Source: Allacma fusca (lineage: Eukaryota > Arthropoda > Collembola > Symphypleona > Sminthuridae). Taken from it: a stretch of DNA of 64,000 bases. The translations under genes and the position numbers were made by a program. Where the stretch lies: positions 48,929,402 to 48,993,401 of the forward strand of contig OX359249.1 of assembly GCA_947179485.1 (NCBI GenBank), given 5' to 3'. Of the stretch, positions 1-14,733 are shown piece after piece (position 1 is the stretch's first letter; each line of letters begins with the position of its first letter). The notes below the pieces were generated by a model. The model saw only the letters and a list, made by a program, of their open reading frames with translations. It did no database searches and was not told the origin of the DNA.

Positions 1-2833
1 GTTTAGTGCAGGAAGGGAGCTCAAAATCCATCCAAAAGGGATCATGAAAAACTGAACTGATTGTAGACTTGTATTTGCATAAAAAAAGGCACTATAGAAT
101 ATTTGCTGGGAGCAGATTGTCATGATGTGATACAACGATCAGGGTAAAGTGTGTCTCTCCATACACATAGATATATATACTGTGTGGCATTACAGTCAAT
201 TGAGTGAACGTCTGTGAAAAGGTTACATTTGGTTACATCCATAATACATATCTAACGTGCTGCTTCTAGGTTCAAGTCTCTTGTAGTAGACATATAGAAA
301 GGTATTTCGGATGGAGAAAAATTCCTAGATTGAAAAATCTTGTTTACCTGTTTGAATATCAATGCTATGAAAGTTTGCTACGTAATAATATACTGTACTT
401 TTCAAACACGACTATAGACGCTCATTTAGAGGACAATGTAGAAGTATGAGTCACTAAATTATGACGAAGCTGTCCTGTTGGATTATCAACGAGAATGGAG
501 ATTCTCCAATTTTTAAACGTATTCACTGTACGTTTGAAAATTAAAGAAGCTCAGCGTACTGTATGTTCTTCCCCCTTCCATTCCATTACGATCAGTACAG
601 GTGCATATAAAGAGCATATGCTACTCTCGAGCATACTCCTTCTATAGGAAAGTTATGCAGAGCAAGGTAAAATCCATACAATAGGAAATTACTATACGAC
701 GAGATAAAATACAACAATATACATGCAAGTCTTTGCGATGCAGATAATCAGCTTAGGAGGAGGTTCAAGGCCGTTATACTCTTCACCCTGTGGTCACCCC
801 GTCAGTTGACCCTTTCTTCACGAGAGGAAGATTCACTAGTTTTGCACACTGGCAGCCAAATGCCTTTTCTTTACAGTTGATCAACTCTTGCTTATACGTA
901 TAAATTCACACTACATGTTCAACAATTGCATTGTGGAATTCATGCAATGAATCTAACTATACAGGATTTACAAGGCGAATAGCGTATTCAACACTCGCAA
1001 ATCTACCCCAACAGACGTAGAAATATCTATCCGTGTGTACTTGACCATTATGTTTTGCAGGGCTCATGAAAAATTTCCTGTTCACATAGGTTGAGTATGT
1101 ACGTATGTATCTACATGTCAGTATGTAGGTATGCATGTACGGGACATACACACACACACATCTCTCTCTACCCTCCCTATACCTGTTGTATTTTCAAAGA
1201 CATGTGTACGTCCACTGTGCATACAGGATCCTATGTACTTACGAATATATTTTTGCATACTGAACTTGTACATGGATATACGTGTACGAGAAGGAAGCCC
1301 ACACATAGCTACCTTACAGGTAACATGGATTACCAGCCCAGTCCATACATACGAGTAAAATTACACGCTCAAGAAATAACTAATTTAAAATGCATAGACA
1401 GTTGAAATTCGTTACCTTTATTGCTCTGCGATTTTCATTTGGATATATTCGATTTCTTTTTACCTCTTCCCATCAAAGTGGGCATATTGCAATCATTTGG
1501 AGAGCAACTGAGTGCGATCTAGAAAAAACCACACCGGCTCATTGAATTCAGTCCGTTCCACTAAATAGGACAATTAGAATGCACTTTAGACCTTGCAAAA
1601 GTTTTCCTAGAGAGCGGATATGCACTCGTTCATACATTGACCATTTCATCACAAGTCTATCTATGGCTTAATGTCAGTCATGAATGCACTATGCAGAGAT
1701 CGACTGCACAGGTCCTGTAATGGGACAAGCATTTTTGTCTCAACCCTATTGGATCACATCGTGGACAACCAAATCCCCAGTCCTTTACCTTTTTTTTCCC
1801 ATCCCATCTGAATCTCCTCATATAAAGAGCTCCTTATGGAATGGTTAAAACAGTACGATATGGGAAACCATTTAGCAAGAGATGATTGTCGGCTTGGTCG
1901 AGAATTTCTCTCGGAACCTTGGACGCTTATGGTGCTCGAGTATGCACATTTTCTCTGGACTCCATCTGTTCCTACAAAACACTTCCCGAACCACTTGTAG
2001 ATGTAATGATCATCATGAGCCTCTACACGGACTGCATTTTTTCCTCCGACTAACCACGGATCCTGTAGAACTTTTACGTGGGGGCACAAGTGTGTGGTTA
2101 TTCCTTCCATCGGCCCAATCGGCCCGAGATAAAAACAAACGCGAAAGAAGTGTTCTCGAGTAAAAGCGATATGATTATCTTTTCCTGTCGACTCTACAGC
2201 CAGTTTTTACATTAATAAATAAAAGGGGACACATTTGCTAACTGTGTGGTTTGAAGCCTCCCTATCACATAAGGCACAAAGAGAATGGGATCAGGAGGAT
2301 ATGAACAACTTGTCACTCCAGACGACGGCACCCTTTCTGATGGATTTTTTAACTCGGGGCTACACCTATGCGTTAACCATTAACGACCTTAATGATGTTG
2401 AAATGATACGTGGTGAATTTGTAATTTCATGTCTCCTCACTTAGTTCTGATTTCAATTAAATCTTTGCTAATGGATACAATTGCTTCCAATTCAAGTTAT
2501 TTTTAATGTATGCTAGTACCTTGTCGTAAATGCTAATGTGATTTGGTTCATACTCATTTGATAAACTCCCGGCAGTCCTTCCTGGTTTTAAGGTTAGTCA
2601 AGTTTAAATCATCTTGTGCTGTTTAAAGTTGTGAAGGACAAATCTCAAAATTAGCCTCCAAACTATGGCATGATTTAAGCAGCCATACTTGGAGGAAAAT
2701 CCACAAATTGACTTTGACATCAAAACAATTTTTACTTCAACAGAAAGCCTACTTGGGTGAGTTGATTATAATGCACATGGAATCTGTCGACGAGAGTCTC
2801 GTACACCCGGACTTTTAAATAGAGATTTTGGGA

Positions 2834-2834
2834 C

Positions 2835-2871
<37 letters not shown>

Positions 2872-2872
2872 A
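2834..2872. repeat. (GA)n microsatellite
   Basis: An almost perfect GA dinucleotide tract of about 39 bp with one interrupting A, in otherwise featureless DNA. Confidence 0.95.
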
Positions 2873-3891
2873 GCTGGGAATATCACTGTGGAAGCTCCAT
2901 GTAAAAAGTAGAGTGTTGGTGTACAGGCTAGGATGGAAAGGAAGATATAGACAGCTCACCATAAATTACAGGCATTTAAAAACGGGTAATCTGTCGGTAC
3001 AAGTACGGTAAGTTTACTCGGAGAGGTGATTTCTGGGCAGCAATAATGTGAATTTATATTTGTTTATTCATAGGAAGAATGTAGATATAACGGGACATGG
3101 GAGTAGTATGGAGAGAAAAATGGCGAGCAAAGGCTTTTAATTTAAGTGCAAGTTTTCGGGTGAAGATGATGATCGGAGGAAGACTCCTAAAAACTTCACC
3201 CCTTTCAAGAACTCCGTTCTGCATGCATCGCCTCTCGCTTCCCAGGAGGAGGTGGAGGATATCAAATGGCACCATTCTGCCTTCATCATATGCACACTCT
3301 TCTTGACTGAAGCTCAGTACAAGGGTCGCTGACTCACAAACACCAAAATAAAAGTGCTATTTTTGAAGGGAACTTCTTCCCGTTGCTCTCGTCGTTCAAC
3401 TTGGTTTTGCAAGCCTCTTTTTCTAGCTTCACGTCCAGCTTAACGTGAACATACTCATTTCCCATAGAATGAGCGTACCTCGTATGTTTAGCTCTTGTTC
3501 ATACCCCCCTGTACAGACATTTGGAAGGTCTAGCTTGTAAGATATATACCTTTGGTAGGATGTATAAACGTTCCCACCTTCAACCAACACAGTTGTTCTC
3601 TTCACTACATGTTGCTTCTTATAATAATATCCACAAACGAATTTTTTTTTTCTCCCCGTCGAACAAAACTAACACTCCGACCTAATCCCAGATTGCATAT
3701 GTGAGAAGTAAATGCCGAAAATCGTATGTAGTTTTTCCCTCTGACTTGGGTTCTATAGCAGAAAGTTGTCACCATATGTGTATCATTAGTAGTACGGTTA
3801 GGCACCAAAAACCGAAACTTTGCAGATATGTTGTGTAAATAAGTTTCAAATAGAGACACGAACGAAGTAAACCATACGTTTTATCTTCCCT

Positions 3892-3920
3892 GCTTCTTCT
3901 TCTTCTCTCTCTCTCTCTCT
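3892..3920. repeat. (CTT)n/(CT)n microsatellite
   Basis: A short CTT run passes directly into a CT dinucleotide run. No gene is nearby. Confidence 0.9.
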
Positions 3921-4990
3921 GGTTCTTCGTCTATCTCTCACATAAACTTCGCCATAGAGGAGAAGGTAGAACGCAGAAGTTTCCTTCGTTCTGCTCCTTC
4001 AGACTCAGGAGGAAGGAGGCACATGCACATCCTACGGACGGATTTCTTTAATACGAACAACCATAGGAGTACCATCATCTCAATATAAGATTCTCCAGTT
4101 TGGGAATCAAGAGGAAGTGAGGGTGAAAAGCCACCACCGAAATAAATATGACATCCTACAATGTGTGTAAGCTTCGAGTCAAATATCTTGATCATTCAAT
4201 GAGTCCTGACTCCATTCTTTTTCCTTCTAAATAGTCCCTGAAATACAATTCCATCCCGTACTAGAGGCTTGCATTTAAGCCCAACGAATCAACTTTACTC
4301 CTTTCTATCTCCCTCCTAATTACAATCATCTACCCATCCTTGAGCACAGTTGGGTCTTGCGGGAGAAAAAAAAAACCTCGGTTCTTACTATTTCCATCCT
4401 TAATCGGTAGCGCATGTAAAGTTCCAAACCTTGCATACGTATACAAAAATATTAACTGAAGGTTAATTTCTTTGGGAAGGGGAACATCTTTCCGAATATA
4501 TTGTGAGCACAGAATCATTTACAAAAATGGAGAGGTTTTAAACCAGCCAGTATTTGACTCTTGTGGCAATGAGAATATTTAGATATACATATGGGGTACG
4601 AATAATTCCTGAGATTAGGCCCAAATGACATTGCAGTAACCAAAAGAAAAATATTGTTTTGGGCTTCCCATGGCACGTGAATTGTTTTTTTTTGTATTTT
4701 AAAATACTTGTTCAGATCAGTTGATTTAATTCGATGGGTGAGCATGTTCTACAGAGGAAACAATTTCCGTGGGGCTATTACGTCAAGGAGTAAATTGTAG
4801 TACTTACAGCAAATCAATTTGAGCATACTGAATCATAATAAATAGTGGTGTAATAATAGGAGAAGTAACGCTGTCTAACTCGGGAAAATTAGATAAGACT
4901 TGAAAGCTAACAAGAGTTGTAAGGTTGAGGAGTTAAAGAATAAGATGGCTTATATAGCAAGAATTTCCAGCATTAACAATCAGAAAGTTG

Positions 4991-5011
4991 TAATAATAAT
5001 AATAATAATAA
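4991..5011. repeat. (AAT)n microsatellite
   Basis: About seven copies of an AAT/ATA trinucleotide. Confidence 0.9.
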
Positions 5012-7080
5012 GTGAGGAAGAAAAAAAAAGTTTTAGGATGGTTGTAACCGTAAATTGGATGAGTAGTTTATATTTTACTTAGAGTAATAAATTAATTTCA
5101 ACTCGTAAAACCCAGCTGGTGGTCAAGGTACTCAAATCAAATTTCTTGGACTTGGCTTTATATTTTGCCACAAAATTCTTGCATTTATCATCCCCAAGAC
5201 GATTCTTCATACCTGTGGCTCAGCATTGTGCATATGTACATTTTTAATTCGGCATTTATTACCATAATTTATTACACCATTATTTGTAAGTACCCACTAT
5301 CGACACAAGTCACAGTTTCTTTACGTGAGGAATTAACTGCTTACAATTTGTTTCCTTTCAGCGAAATGATCTTCCCTTGTACTTGTATTTCATTGAATTC
5401 TGGTGCATTTTGCATGTGGCATTCCGTTTCGAAGAATGTTTCAAATACTTGTGCTTTGAGGAAGATACAGCCAAGGGATTCGCATGTGCCAGCCAGACCA
5501 TTGCAGATATGATAGTGGTAAAATACGCTCTCCGAGAGGGCTCACAAAATGTCCACTTTTTTTATATGTACATTGTCCTGAGTGGACAGCTCCAATGCAC
5601 TTTGGGAAAGGTTACGCTTCTGGGGATCCTCATACATTAGCAAATGAGGAAAATGAGCGGGCTGGAAAATGCAATTTGCTTCAAGAAAAATGCATATAGA
5701 TATATATGGTGATTACACACCACACATCCTCCTCCATACTACTGAATTGAATGTAAATCTATGATTTAAACTGCATTCCCCCCTATTATGCTTCCTCGTC
5801 ATCTCCTGCGTTTCTTGTTACGTAAATATTTACAAGCCCATATTACAAATCATAATTACCATATTCCCGAAAGTATTAGAATAACAGTTATTCTTGAGCC
5901 TGCTCAACCCAAAATGACTAGTCTTTTTAAACTAAAATTAGGAAAAAAAAAATTCCTCAAAATTATACAAATTATAGGGAGTAGATCTAGATATTTACCT
6001 CTCGTCATTTGAACCAGTGAGACTCCAACGATGCTTACAATAATTATTACTAAACTGAATATTTTTTAGCAGGATAGGATTTGATAGAAAAATTAAACCT
6101 GCGGGTTTGTAAAGTTTAAAATTATGTCGTCTATAGTTTATGCTGAATCCAATACTCCTGGTATGCGATAATGAGCAGGTACTCCTTGTTAGTTTATTAG
6201 CACTACTCCCCCCCCCCCTGTCCGTACATACCAATAAAATAATAGCTATCCAAAATATTACCTTAAAATAAATTGGGATTCAAGATCTCGGGCGGAGGAA
6301 TAGTCGTAAAGAAAAAGTACGATGGTAAAGGTTTTTGTTCCTGAAGGTGGTCAAACAATGGTTTTGAGGAAGGAGCTCCTGAGCGGGTGAAGGTAGCCAA
6401 AGGAAAAGGACCCTTTCACGGTGCACACTGTGGTGGATGGTAGAAGAAAATAGGAAGAATTGATTGTATAAAAAAGTAGCAACTCACCCCAGCACAAGTC
6501 AGTGTCCAAAAGGCGGAGAGGAAAACAAGCGCATTTCCAATGTAAACGTAGAATCACTTTGTCGACAACTAATCCGCATGGCCAATCAATCAGTCACCAT
6601 TAAATTGAATCAACTGAATGGACAAAGTTTTTAGGCACATTCACCAGAGTCGATGTCAAACATGGGCCAGTATAGGGAAGAGAAAGAGAAAGAGAGACAG
6701 GTTGAGGAGAAATATACAGAGTTAGACGGCGGTGGATAGATAGAAAACAGAAAGGTTTCGAATTGAATCGAAAATATTTTTTTTTCACTGCCCAGAAGAG
6801 ACGAGATTCTTTCACATAGTTATAGGCACGAACAAATTATTACATTACTTGCGAACAACAAGGACTGAAGCAGGAAGCCGACGGACGACGGAGTGAAGTG
6901 AGTAAGACGATTGAACGAGGGAAAACGAGTTGATGGGATTTGTATATGGGACCGAGTATGTGAGTAGCAAGTGAGTGAGTGAGTGAGCGGGCGAAGAGAG
7001 TGTGTGTATGTGATTGAATGTGTGAGAGAGTCTTGTGTGTACAAATGTGTGAGTGCTTGAGAGTGGTAAGTATATGTAGG

Positions 7081-7099
7081 AGAGAGAGAGAGAGAGAGA
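7081..7099. repeat. (GA)n microsatellite
   Basis: A GA dinucleotide run. The 100 bp before it are rich in GTGTGT and GAGTGA words, which create overlapping open frames on the minus strand that are not genes. Confidence 0.9.
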
Positions 7100-9965
7100 C
7101 TCCGACCGTGCTAAACAACATTCAGAAAACTCTGTACACCCCAAAGGTGCATGTAATCTTCCTCTCAAGAGGCTATGGGACTGTAGTGAATGAGTGTGTA
7201 GTGAGCAACAGGATCACATAGCTCAGGACAGAGTAGTAGTAGAAGAAAAGAAAGTCAAATTGAGAACTCAAGGATGAGAAAAAGTGTCCGTAGCATTGTG
7301 CTACTTGTCATTGTTGTGATTACAGTCAGGAATTTTTGGAGGGGGGTTTCGTATACCTACGGTAACAGTGACATGGGTAAGAGACAGTCAAGAAATGTTT
7401 CGTCACGTGCATCAATAGCATTCACACATATATAGATATATAATAGATATATTATATATAGGTATATATGGCATAAGTAGCAATTTCATTCACAGGGGAT
7501 AGTAGTACAGTACAGTGCGTACATATACAAGGATTTTAGCAAGACGTCCGAAGAGCAAGATGCTGAAATAGGAAAAAAATTGTTAGTACGACAATGGGTG
7601 GGGGGGGACAAAGGGTGACTTTTGGAGGACTCGATGGACACTTGAAGAGGTCAGATTTTTTGAGAATCCTAGGTCAAAGGGCCACGACGGAGCAGACTGC
7701 TGTGGCTGGGACTGTCGATGATCTCAATGCTAAGGATCGTCATGAGTGAGGTTTTCCACTTATTCTTCCTCTTCGTGGGTTGCTGTAACTCAACTTGCTT
7801 CTGATAAAGCTCGAGCGTTGGCTGAAGGAGTCGTCGTGGTAGTAGTAGCAGTAGCAGGAGTAGTTGAGACTGGTGCAGGTGATGCAACGTTGTCGCGGAG
7901 GAGATGCACGACCAGAGTGCAACAATAGAAAAAGGCCGTGTTCTGTAGATGAGGGTGATCAGGAAGGCGAAGAACATCATTTTCTTACTAAACGTACCCG
8001 GAATGTGTTTTTGCACTTGTGAGAATTGCTATGATGAACCAATAACCATCTAACAGCTCGCAGAGACACAACCTCTTGCCCTATATGGACGAGTACAATA
8101 AGTCCTTTTAGTTCTTCAGAGAAAAAAAACAAAAATGCAATTTTATATTACCTTGCTTCGTAATTCAATTTATCTACACCTAACTTTCCATAGAGCTTTC
8201 CTCAATAAAAAATCATAAATTTCTCTCGAATTTTTTCCAATATCCCCCTCCGTCCAACTACCTCAACCATATTTGCATGTATAAATAGAACTGCAATCAC
8301 AAAATCAATTAAAATTTTTACATACCTGACATGGCAGTCTTGGACAGTTTTTACCATTTCAAATGTTCCTCTTCCTGCCAGTCTTCTTCTGTCTTCACGC
8401 ATCCTGCTTCATCCTTATCAACTTTACATGGTTTCTTCCCAATCCTGTCACAACTGGGATAGTCAGGCATTCTGGTGCCGGCTATTTCGTCGTCAAGCCA
8501 GACCCCTTCCCAATCACTCGGACCAAAATGCTTCTCATCTCATGTCATCTCTTGAGGATATTAACCTGGAATAAATATTCGTTTACCTTATTCAGAATTT
8601 CAAGAGCCAATGGATTAACTTCCAAAATAGACCGAAGCCCCATCAAAATTGAGCAGTTCATAAATTTTCCTCGTTTTGAAACAGAACCCAATGGAAGCCA
8701 TAACAGTATTATAATATCATTTATGTAGATCAGTGTGAGTTCAAAGGGCACTGGACGTGGATGAGTGAGGGATTTAGTCAATTTACAAAAACAATTATAA
8801 ACAAAATGTTATTGAGAGTTGAGAGGCAGGAAGGGGGAAAAACCTGAAAATATTGTAGTCATGTAAGTGGGAACTTTTGATAAAGGGCATGATGGGGATA
8901 AGAGTGGAGTAACTGAAGCAAGTATCTACATATGTTGATGTAATTCTCATTTTGTTTTCATTTTACTAGATGCCATCGTGTGACAATGCTTTGGTGACAG
9001 TTAGCACGGGACTGTACATGCAGTAGGAGGGTAAAAAAAAAAGTCAGGGAATTTCGCTAATAAATTCTTTGCCTTGTAAGAATACACACACTCGTGTAAT
9101 ATAGAAAAATGTGTACATAGAAACAAGCAGAGAGTCCTACGGCTTCCATACGTACTTTGTTTTGCTTTTCGAAGAATTTTTCGTTTGCCTTGAAAACTAT
9201 GGTTAGGCTGGTAGAGTGACTTAAGATAACACATAAAATAGTAATTATTTACCACGATAAGACAGCAAGTAGTTAGACTTATCAAGTCATGTATACAAAT
9301 ACTTGACAACTATTCTCCTCATAGTCAACTCATCTGCCCCGTCTGGTTTCATGCATGACGCCAATACCAATAATGCCAATTATACCCAACGAAAGTCGAG
9401 GAATTGCAAGTATACCTATTGTAATTTGCATTGTAATTCAACTGCTTTCTTTGATAACAATAAAATTTACTGTGGTACCTGGTCGTACATACTCTCCATG
9501 CATGGGGATGCACATGACATTAAATATGTAAATATAGACAAACTATCACTCCATAATGAAGTACGTGCAGATTTCCAAGTCCTATAGCTCCCACTATATA
9601 TACTCCCTGTAGCTATGGAGATATTGGAACGAGTGAGTGACTACCAAATGAGTTGTCTATATAAGACTACGTAAAGCTAAGGAGGTATGAGAGTGGCCAC
9701 GTTCGGAATAAGTAAGACTGGCTCATTCCTCATTCCAAGATTTGACGAATAGGAAAACATCAAGTTTTCCACGACCGCTGTGCCTTCATTTGAGACTCTG
9801 CTCTCCAAGCAAATATTTTTGCATCAACTGTAATATCCCCGTTGAATATTGTATTTTAAATACTGGTTCGCTAATGTGAATACGAAAGAAGTATTTATGT
9901 CATTTATCTTCCTAGATTTTTTTCGCCTGGTAAGAGAGTTAGAAGAAGCGGGATACAATATAGGA

Positions 9966-10010
9966 AGAGAGAGAGAGAGAGAGACGTAGAGAGAGAGAGA
10001 GAGAGAGAAA
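9966..10010. repeat. (GA)n microsatellite, interrupted
   Basis: Two GA runs separated by a short ACGTA interruption, about 45 bp in total. Confidence 0.95.
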
Positions 10011-11906
10011 GATTGGGGAAAAAACTCAATCGCATTTCGTGTCGTTGTGTGGGCAGTTGATACAGTTGATCGAAAGCATTGGCTTTAAGTTTTTTTATTA
10101 GTCTTCTTCATAGTAACAGTTTGTGTACACTACTTCTCTTCCAAAATGAAGCTACACATAGTACTACAGGCCATGCTTCCCTATGTAGCTGCTGTTGAAG
10201 GCAGACAGGTTTACTTCACAAGCTACTCATATCCTATAATGAAGATGTATTAAATATACAAGGAGAAGAAATATGTGGATCTCCGTGTCAAGTATTTTAC
10301 TTTTTACCAGGATTGAAATAATTATACTGAGGAAGATGCTCAATTTCAAACCTGCTACATGTTACATCAGGTCTTCAAGAAATAATAATTGGATGAAATG
10401 ACCAAATTATTAACCAGTCTAGGTATTCTTTAATTGTCAATAAATACCCACATGAATTACTACTAAAGGGACAGATATCCTCTGCCTCCACTCAACACTC
10501 TGCATCTTGTCTTCACTTTGCTGTCGCCTCCACTGGTTTTCTATGCTATGGGACGTAATAATAAATTTAAAGGCATAAACTTCTGGCTAAAAACAGCAGC
10601 TGCTTTTTTCAACCTCAAGTTGCCAAAGGTGATTTTAATAGGATGACAAAAGTGACTCCCCAGTAAATAATGCACCTTCCACAGTACTAACGTCCAGAGT
10701 AACCTTTGAAACAAATGTATATAGTTGTACAGTCTTGGCCGGGATGTAAATTAGTAGATATAAAAAAAAAACTTTAAAAAAATGATTGAATCCACTTTTT
10801 ATCTTTTTGTGGTGTAAGTATGTATCTATGTATGGATGCACTGTGGAAATAAACGCATGTACAAGCTTGTGCATCTTATTCACATAAAATCTGCGGAAAT
10901 TCATCTCTACTAGATTTGTTAAAAAGAATGGTCTGGGTGTTTAAAAAACATTACCATCTTTTTCATTTTCACTCACACAATGAAACCCAAGGATGGTACT
11001 AGGAGAGAGAAGCAAAAAGTGTGGAAGAGAAAATGACATGGGAGAAGATAGGTGAAAAAGTTAATGTATAGTTCGGTAATAAAGATGATATGCTTTATGT
11101 CTTAAAAACAGAAATGCTTGTATTTTGTAGGAGCATACGTTCTCCTTTCCTCTCACTGAATATCTATAACATGGAACCAGCTACCAGAAGGAGCGGTAAA
11201 GCCCACATGTCAGCTGCTGTAACTCTGTTATATGACGTACATACATACCATGCCTTCATATATGTCCTCCTGCACTCTTCTAATCCGAGCCTCATAGAAA
11301 CACCATGAGGAATATACACTGCCATACATATACTACAGTACTCTTCCCATGCAAAATATCCTCTTGCGATTACGACAAGCTTTGCAGAGCTTTAAAAAAC
11401 CCTACAGAGAATCTTTTGCTATTTTCAAAGTCCTGAAAAACATTGGAGAACTACACTTCCACACATCTATATCTACTCCTCGTCCCGTTAATAGCAATAT
11501 AATATCCCGTCAGCTATGAACTATGATGCAGACTGAGGTAGAGCAAAGTATAAGGTCGGAAGAACAAATCTAGTGTACATAGGTAAATATACAGTGTGTG
11601 TTTCATGGATGTGAATGTGAGGAATATGAGGAGCAATGTGTTTCTATAAGATTTGTTGCTTCGGATTTGTGAGGAGTAAGTTCCCTTGCACATTTGTGAG
11701 GTTCTGTTTGTGTGAGTTCTATTCGTGTCAAATAATGATTTTTAAATTTTAATTCTTTAGGGACCACGTTCCATTATTTAGAGTTTTATTCTTGTAAAAT
11801 GTACGTTTCCTATAAGCAAGTATACGCCTTGTATTTTTTCAGCGACATAAAGATCTTGTAGAGATTGCATACGTTACTGGGAGAGGGATGCATCATTTGA
11901 GTTGAG

Positions 11907-11928
11907 TCTCTCTCTCTCTCTCTCTCTT
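11907..11928. repeat. (CT)n microsatellite
   Basis: A pure CT dinucleotide run. Confidence 0.95.
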
Positions 11929-12330
11929 GTAGCGTAGCTTTGTTACGAAATAAGCTATACAGATAAATGCACCGATACAGCTGCTATTTTCTTCATAGCT
12001 CCTAACTACAATATCTATTTTTGTCCCATCCATGGTAAGAAGGGAAAAAAACTGGAAAACGAAAAAAAGCATCACATCGCAGCACGTGCTGTCGGTCCAA
12101 GCCCGGCCCGAAAACCAAAAGGAAATACTCCGACACCCGAGCCACTGCAAAATTAACTTGTCTTTGGCTACGGTGAGTCCCTCTCCCTTCCTCCCGAAAT
12201 CTTCAGCCTACTATGTTTTCTTCTCGCACTCTACTAATCTACTTCGCGATTTCTTCGAACCATTCGCTTATATAGTCTAAAATACCTGAAGCCTCATGTA
12301 TTTTCAAGCTACAGAGAAGAAAAAGAATAG

Positions 12331-12370
12331 TCTCTCTCTCTCTCTTTCTCTCTCTCTCTCCCTCTCTCCC
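12331..12370. repeat. (CT)n microsatellite, imperfect
   Basis: A CT run with one TT and two CC interruptions, lying about 400 bp from the previous CT tract. Confidence 0.95.
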
Positions 12371-14625
12371 TGTTCAACTTTTTCAGCATAGGAAGATGAA
12401 ACATCTCAAGGAGAATGTGTGCGTGTGCACTTTATGTAAAACCGAAAAATCAACTTGAAAGCTGCATGTGCGATAAAATTACCACTACACGTTACTTGTA
12501 TTTACGCAGAGTCCCTCAACACCACACATATCTACATAGTGTCCGGTAAGAGGCAAAAGGGAACATTTATGAAACCTACTGAAAGCAGAGCTCCATTTTA
12601 AAATTGTGCAGATATTATAACATTAACATATTATAGCAGCCTCTATTGTAATGTTTAGATTATTTTGAACTAAGGATTATGGGAATTTCTGAAATAATAA
12701 AATTCTAGTTAGTAAATATTAGATTTTATTTTCATCAAAATGTTGTCAGTAACTCCTTTCCTTTTATTTCCCTTATTTTATTTGGATATATTCATTTTGA
12801 CTTCTTCACTGATGACATGTTTATCCCTCTTGGAAATTAAAATTCAATAGTTTTCTTGTTTTCAGTCTAATTCCCAAGGCCCGTGATACATCCTCCACAT
12901 TCATGTCATCAAGGGATCAGTAGTCAGTACATGAACTATATAGAACAAATATCAACAAGCTGACTGCTACATTGGTGACGGTAATGATATGAACTATTGC
13001 GGGGGAACGTATGACAACGAATTTCGTTCACTGTGATCATGCGAGGACCTTCTCAACGTTCTTATAGTACTTTCAATACAGATAGTTTTTGGAGCGTGCG
13101 AGAGGAGTCACTGGGTTATATGTGTCTGCATGCATACATAGTACTTTTCTCTCTATAAGTAATAATTATTACTATACTGGTGAAATTCACGGAGCTGTGT
13201 AATTTCATGATACGCACAAATTATGATTATTTCTCCCTGGATCTCTTTCCTGGATTACAGCAAGTAATTATTACAGAAATTACGAGCTGACATTACGGAT
13301 TTCAACTGTAGCCAAACCTCGTGTTTTCTTCCCGTGCACTTTCGCTTTATCCCGTCATGATCCCTCAGCCTCACGGTAACAAAAAATGGACAATATTTCC
13401 TAATTTTTCATCCACCACGATTTATATTCCACCCAACAATTTATTATTATCTTAGTTTCTTCAAAGCTTAACGTTCAAAGTATTGAATAATATAATTACA
13501 AATTATGATTTAATCAGATATGCACATAAACCATTTCATTTTTTTCATAATTGACTTACATTTCAAAATAATTATAAATATTTGTAATTATTTAGCAATC
13601 AGCAGCCTTCAGTAACTATGACTGTGTGTATATGCTATGCGCTAACATCCAAAAAAACCATGCTCAGTTAAATAACTTTCTTTTATTATGAACTCTGTCC
13701 TTGCTTTAATTTGGCATACTGAACCCATACAAAAAAATTCTTGTTACACTTGATAATACTTAAAATTGCACGCACACTCAAAAAAAAACATCCATACTAA
13801 TCATATACAGAGAGAGAGCAAATGAAGAGATGCAGTTGGCTTCCATGCACTCTTGAAAACCAAGTTTCCTTTGGGTCTACAAGTAACAAATAAGGAGGTT
13901 CGTACTCAAGCACCAGCTGCATGCTCTAACCATTGAATGGAAAAGGGAACTATTACCTATGTTGACCATGAAATTGACAAATGTGGTATTTCCTCGTCCT
14001 GGCCACATTTTTTCCCGAACACTATCTTGACTCCCGTCCTGTCACAAAGCTCTCCTTCCAACCATTGATTTATAATCCGGGACTATTTGGATAATTGGAT
14101 CCCAAACCTGACTATCCCATCGTAGTCAAATAATAGTCCAAAGGGAGGACGTTCGGAAATTAGTTGGCTGTTAAGGTGTCGATGAAATAGGGAAAGTATG
14201 AGGTCAAGACTCCCAAAGAGGATCCTTGACTCCGGAACCAGGGCTTGACGGAGCTGAATTTATCTAAATATATACCCGTTTAATCCAATACAAATTATTT
14301 TGACGAATTATTTGGCCTTGACCTATAAAACAATAACTATTATTGTGTCAGACTCCTAGCACCTATAACGGGAAGATTGAGTGAGCACTTTTTATATCTT
14401 AGAATTATTTAAATTGTAAATCTTTTGTACTATATGGATGAGTATTTCTTGATGTAGTGCACTCCTGGACTACAGACAGATGAAATATATATTATTCGTC
14501 TAGAAAAATTATTCTCTATTAATTACTAGAACTAGGAATCATCTCCGGAACAATAATTTCTATACAGTCAAGCCAAAAATGATTGAATTATTGTTAGTTG
14601 AGGGAGATATACGCTTGGAAGTTAT

Positions 14626-14680
14626 TATAATAAAAATTATTATTATTTATTATTTATTGTTATTATTATTATTATTAGTG

Positions 14681-14733
<53 letters not shown>
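14626..14733. repeat. Compound (ATT)n-(TAG)n microsatellite
   Basis: An ATT-type trinucleotide tract with TTTATT variants passes at about 14680 into a long TAG tract of about 17 near-perfect units. This is the longest simple repeat in the window. Confidence 0.95.

Noticed and set aside
260-285. A possible tRNA B box (GGTTCAAGTCTC).
   Set aside because: There is no matching A box at the right distance and no cloverleaf.
1754-2110. A 118-codon minus-strand open frame with several Cys and Trp.
   Set aside because: It has no recognisable similarity, no convincing splice partners and a length expected by chance in this much sequence.
7790-7942. A minus-strand frame ending in a Thr/Ala/Pro-rich tail after a good acceptor.
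   Set aside because: The Thr run comes from an imperfect trinucleotide repeat, and no upstream exon joins in phase; the nearest candidate would create a stop codon.
9303-9587. A 94-codon plus-strand frame with a hydrophobic start and Cys residues, resembling a secreted peptide.
   Set aside because: It does not begin with ATG in a good context, has no partner exon or known Cys pattern, and lies among many random frames.
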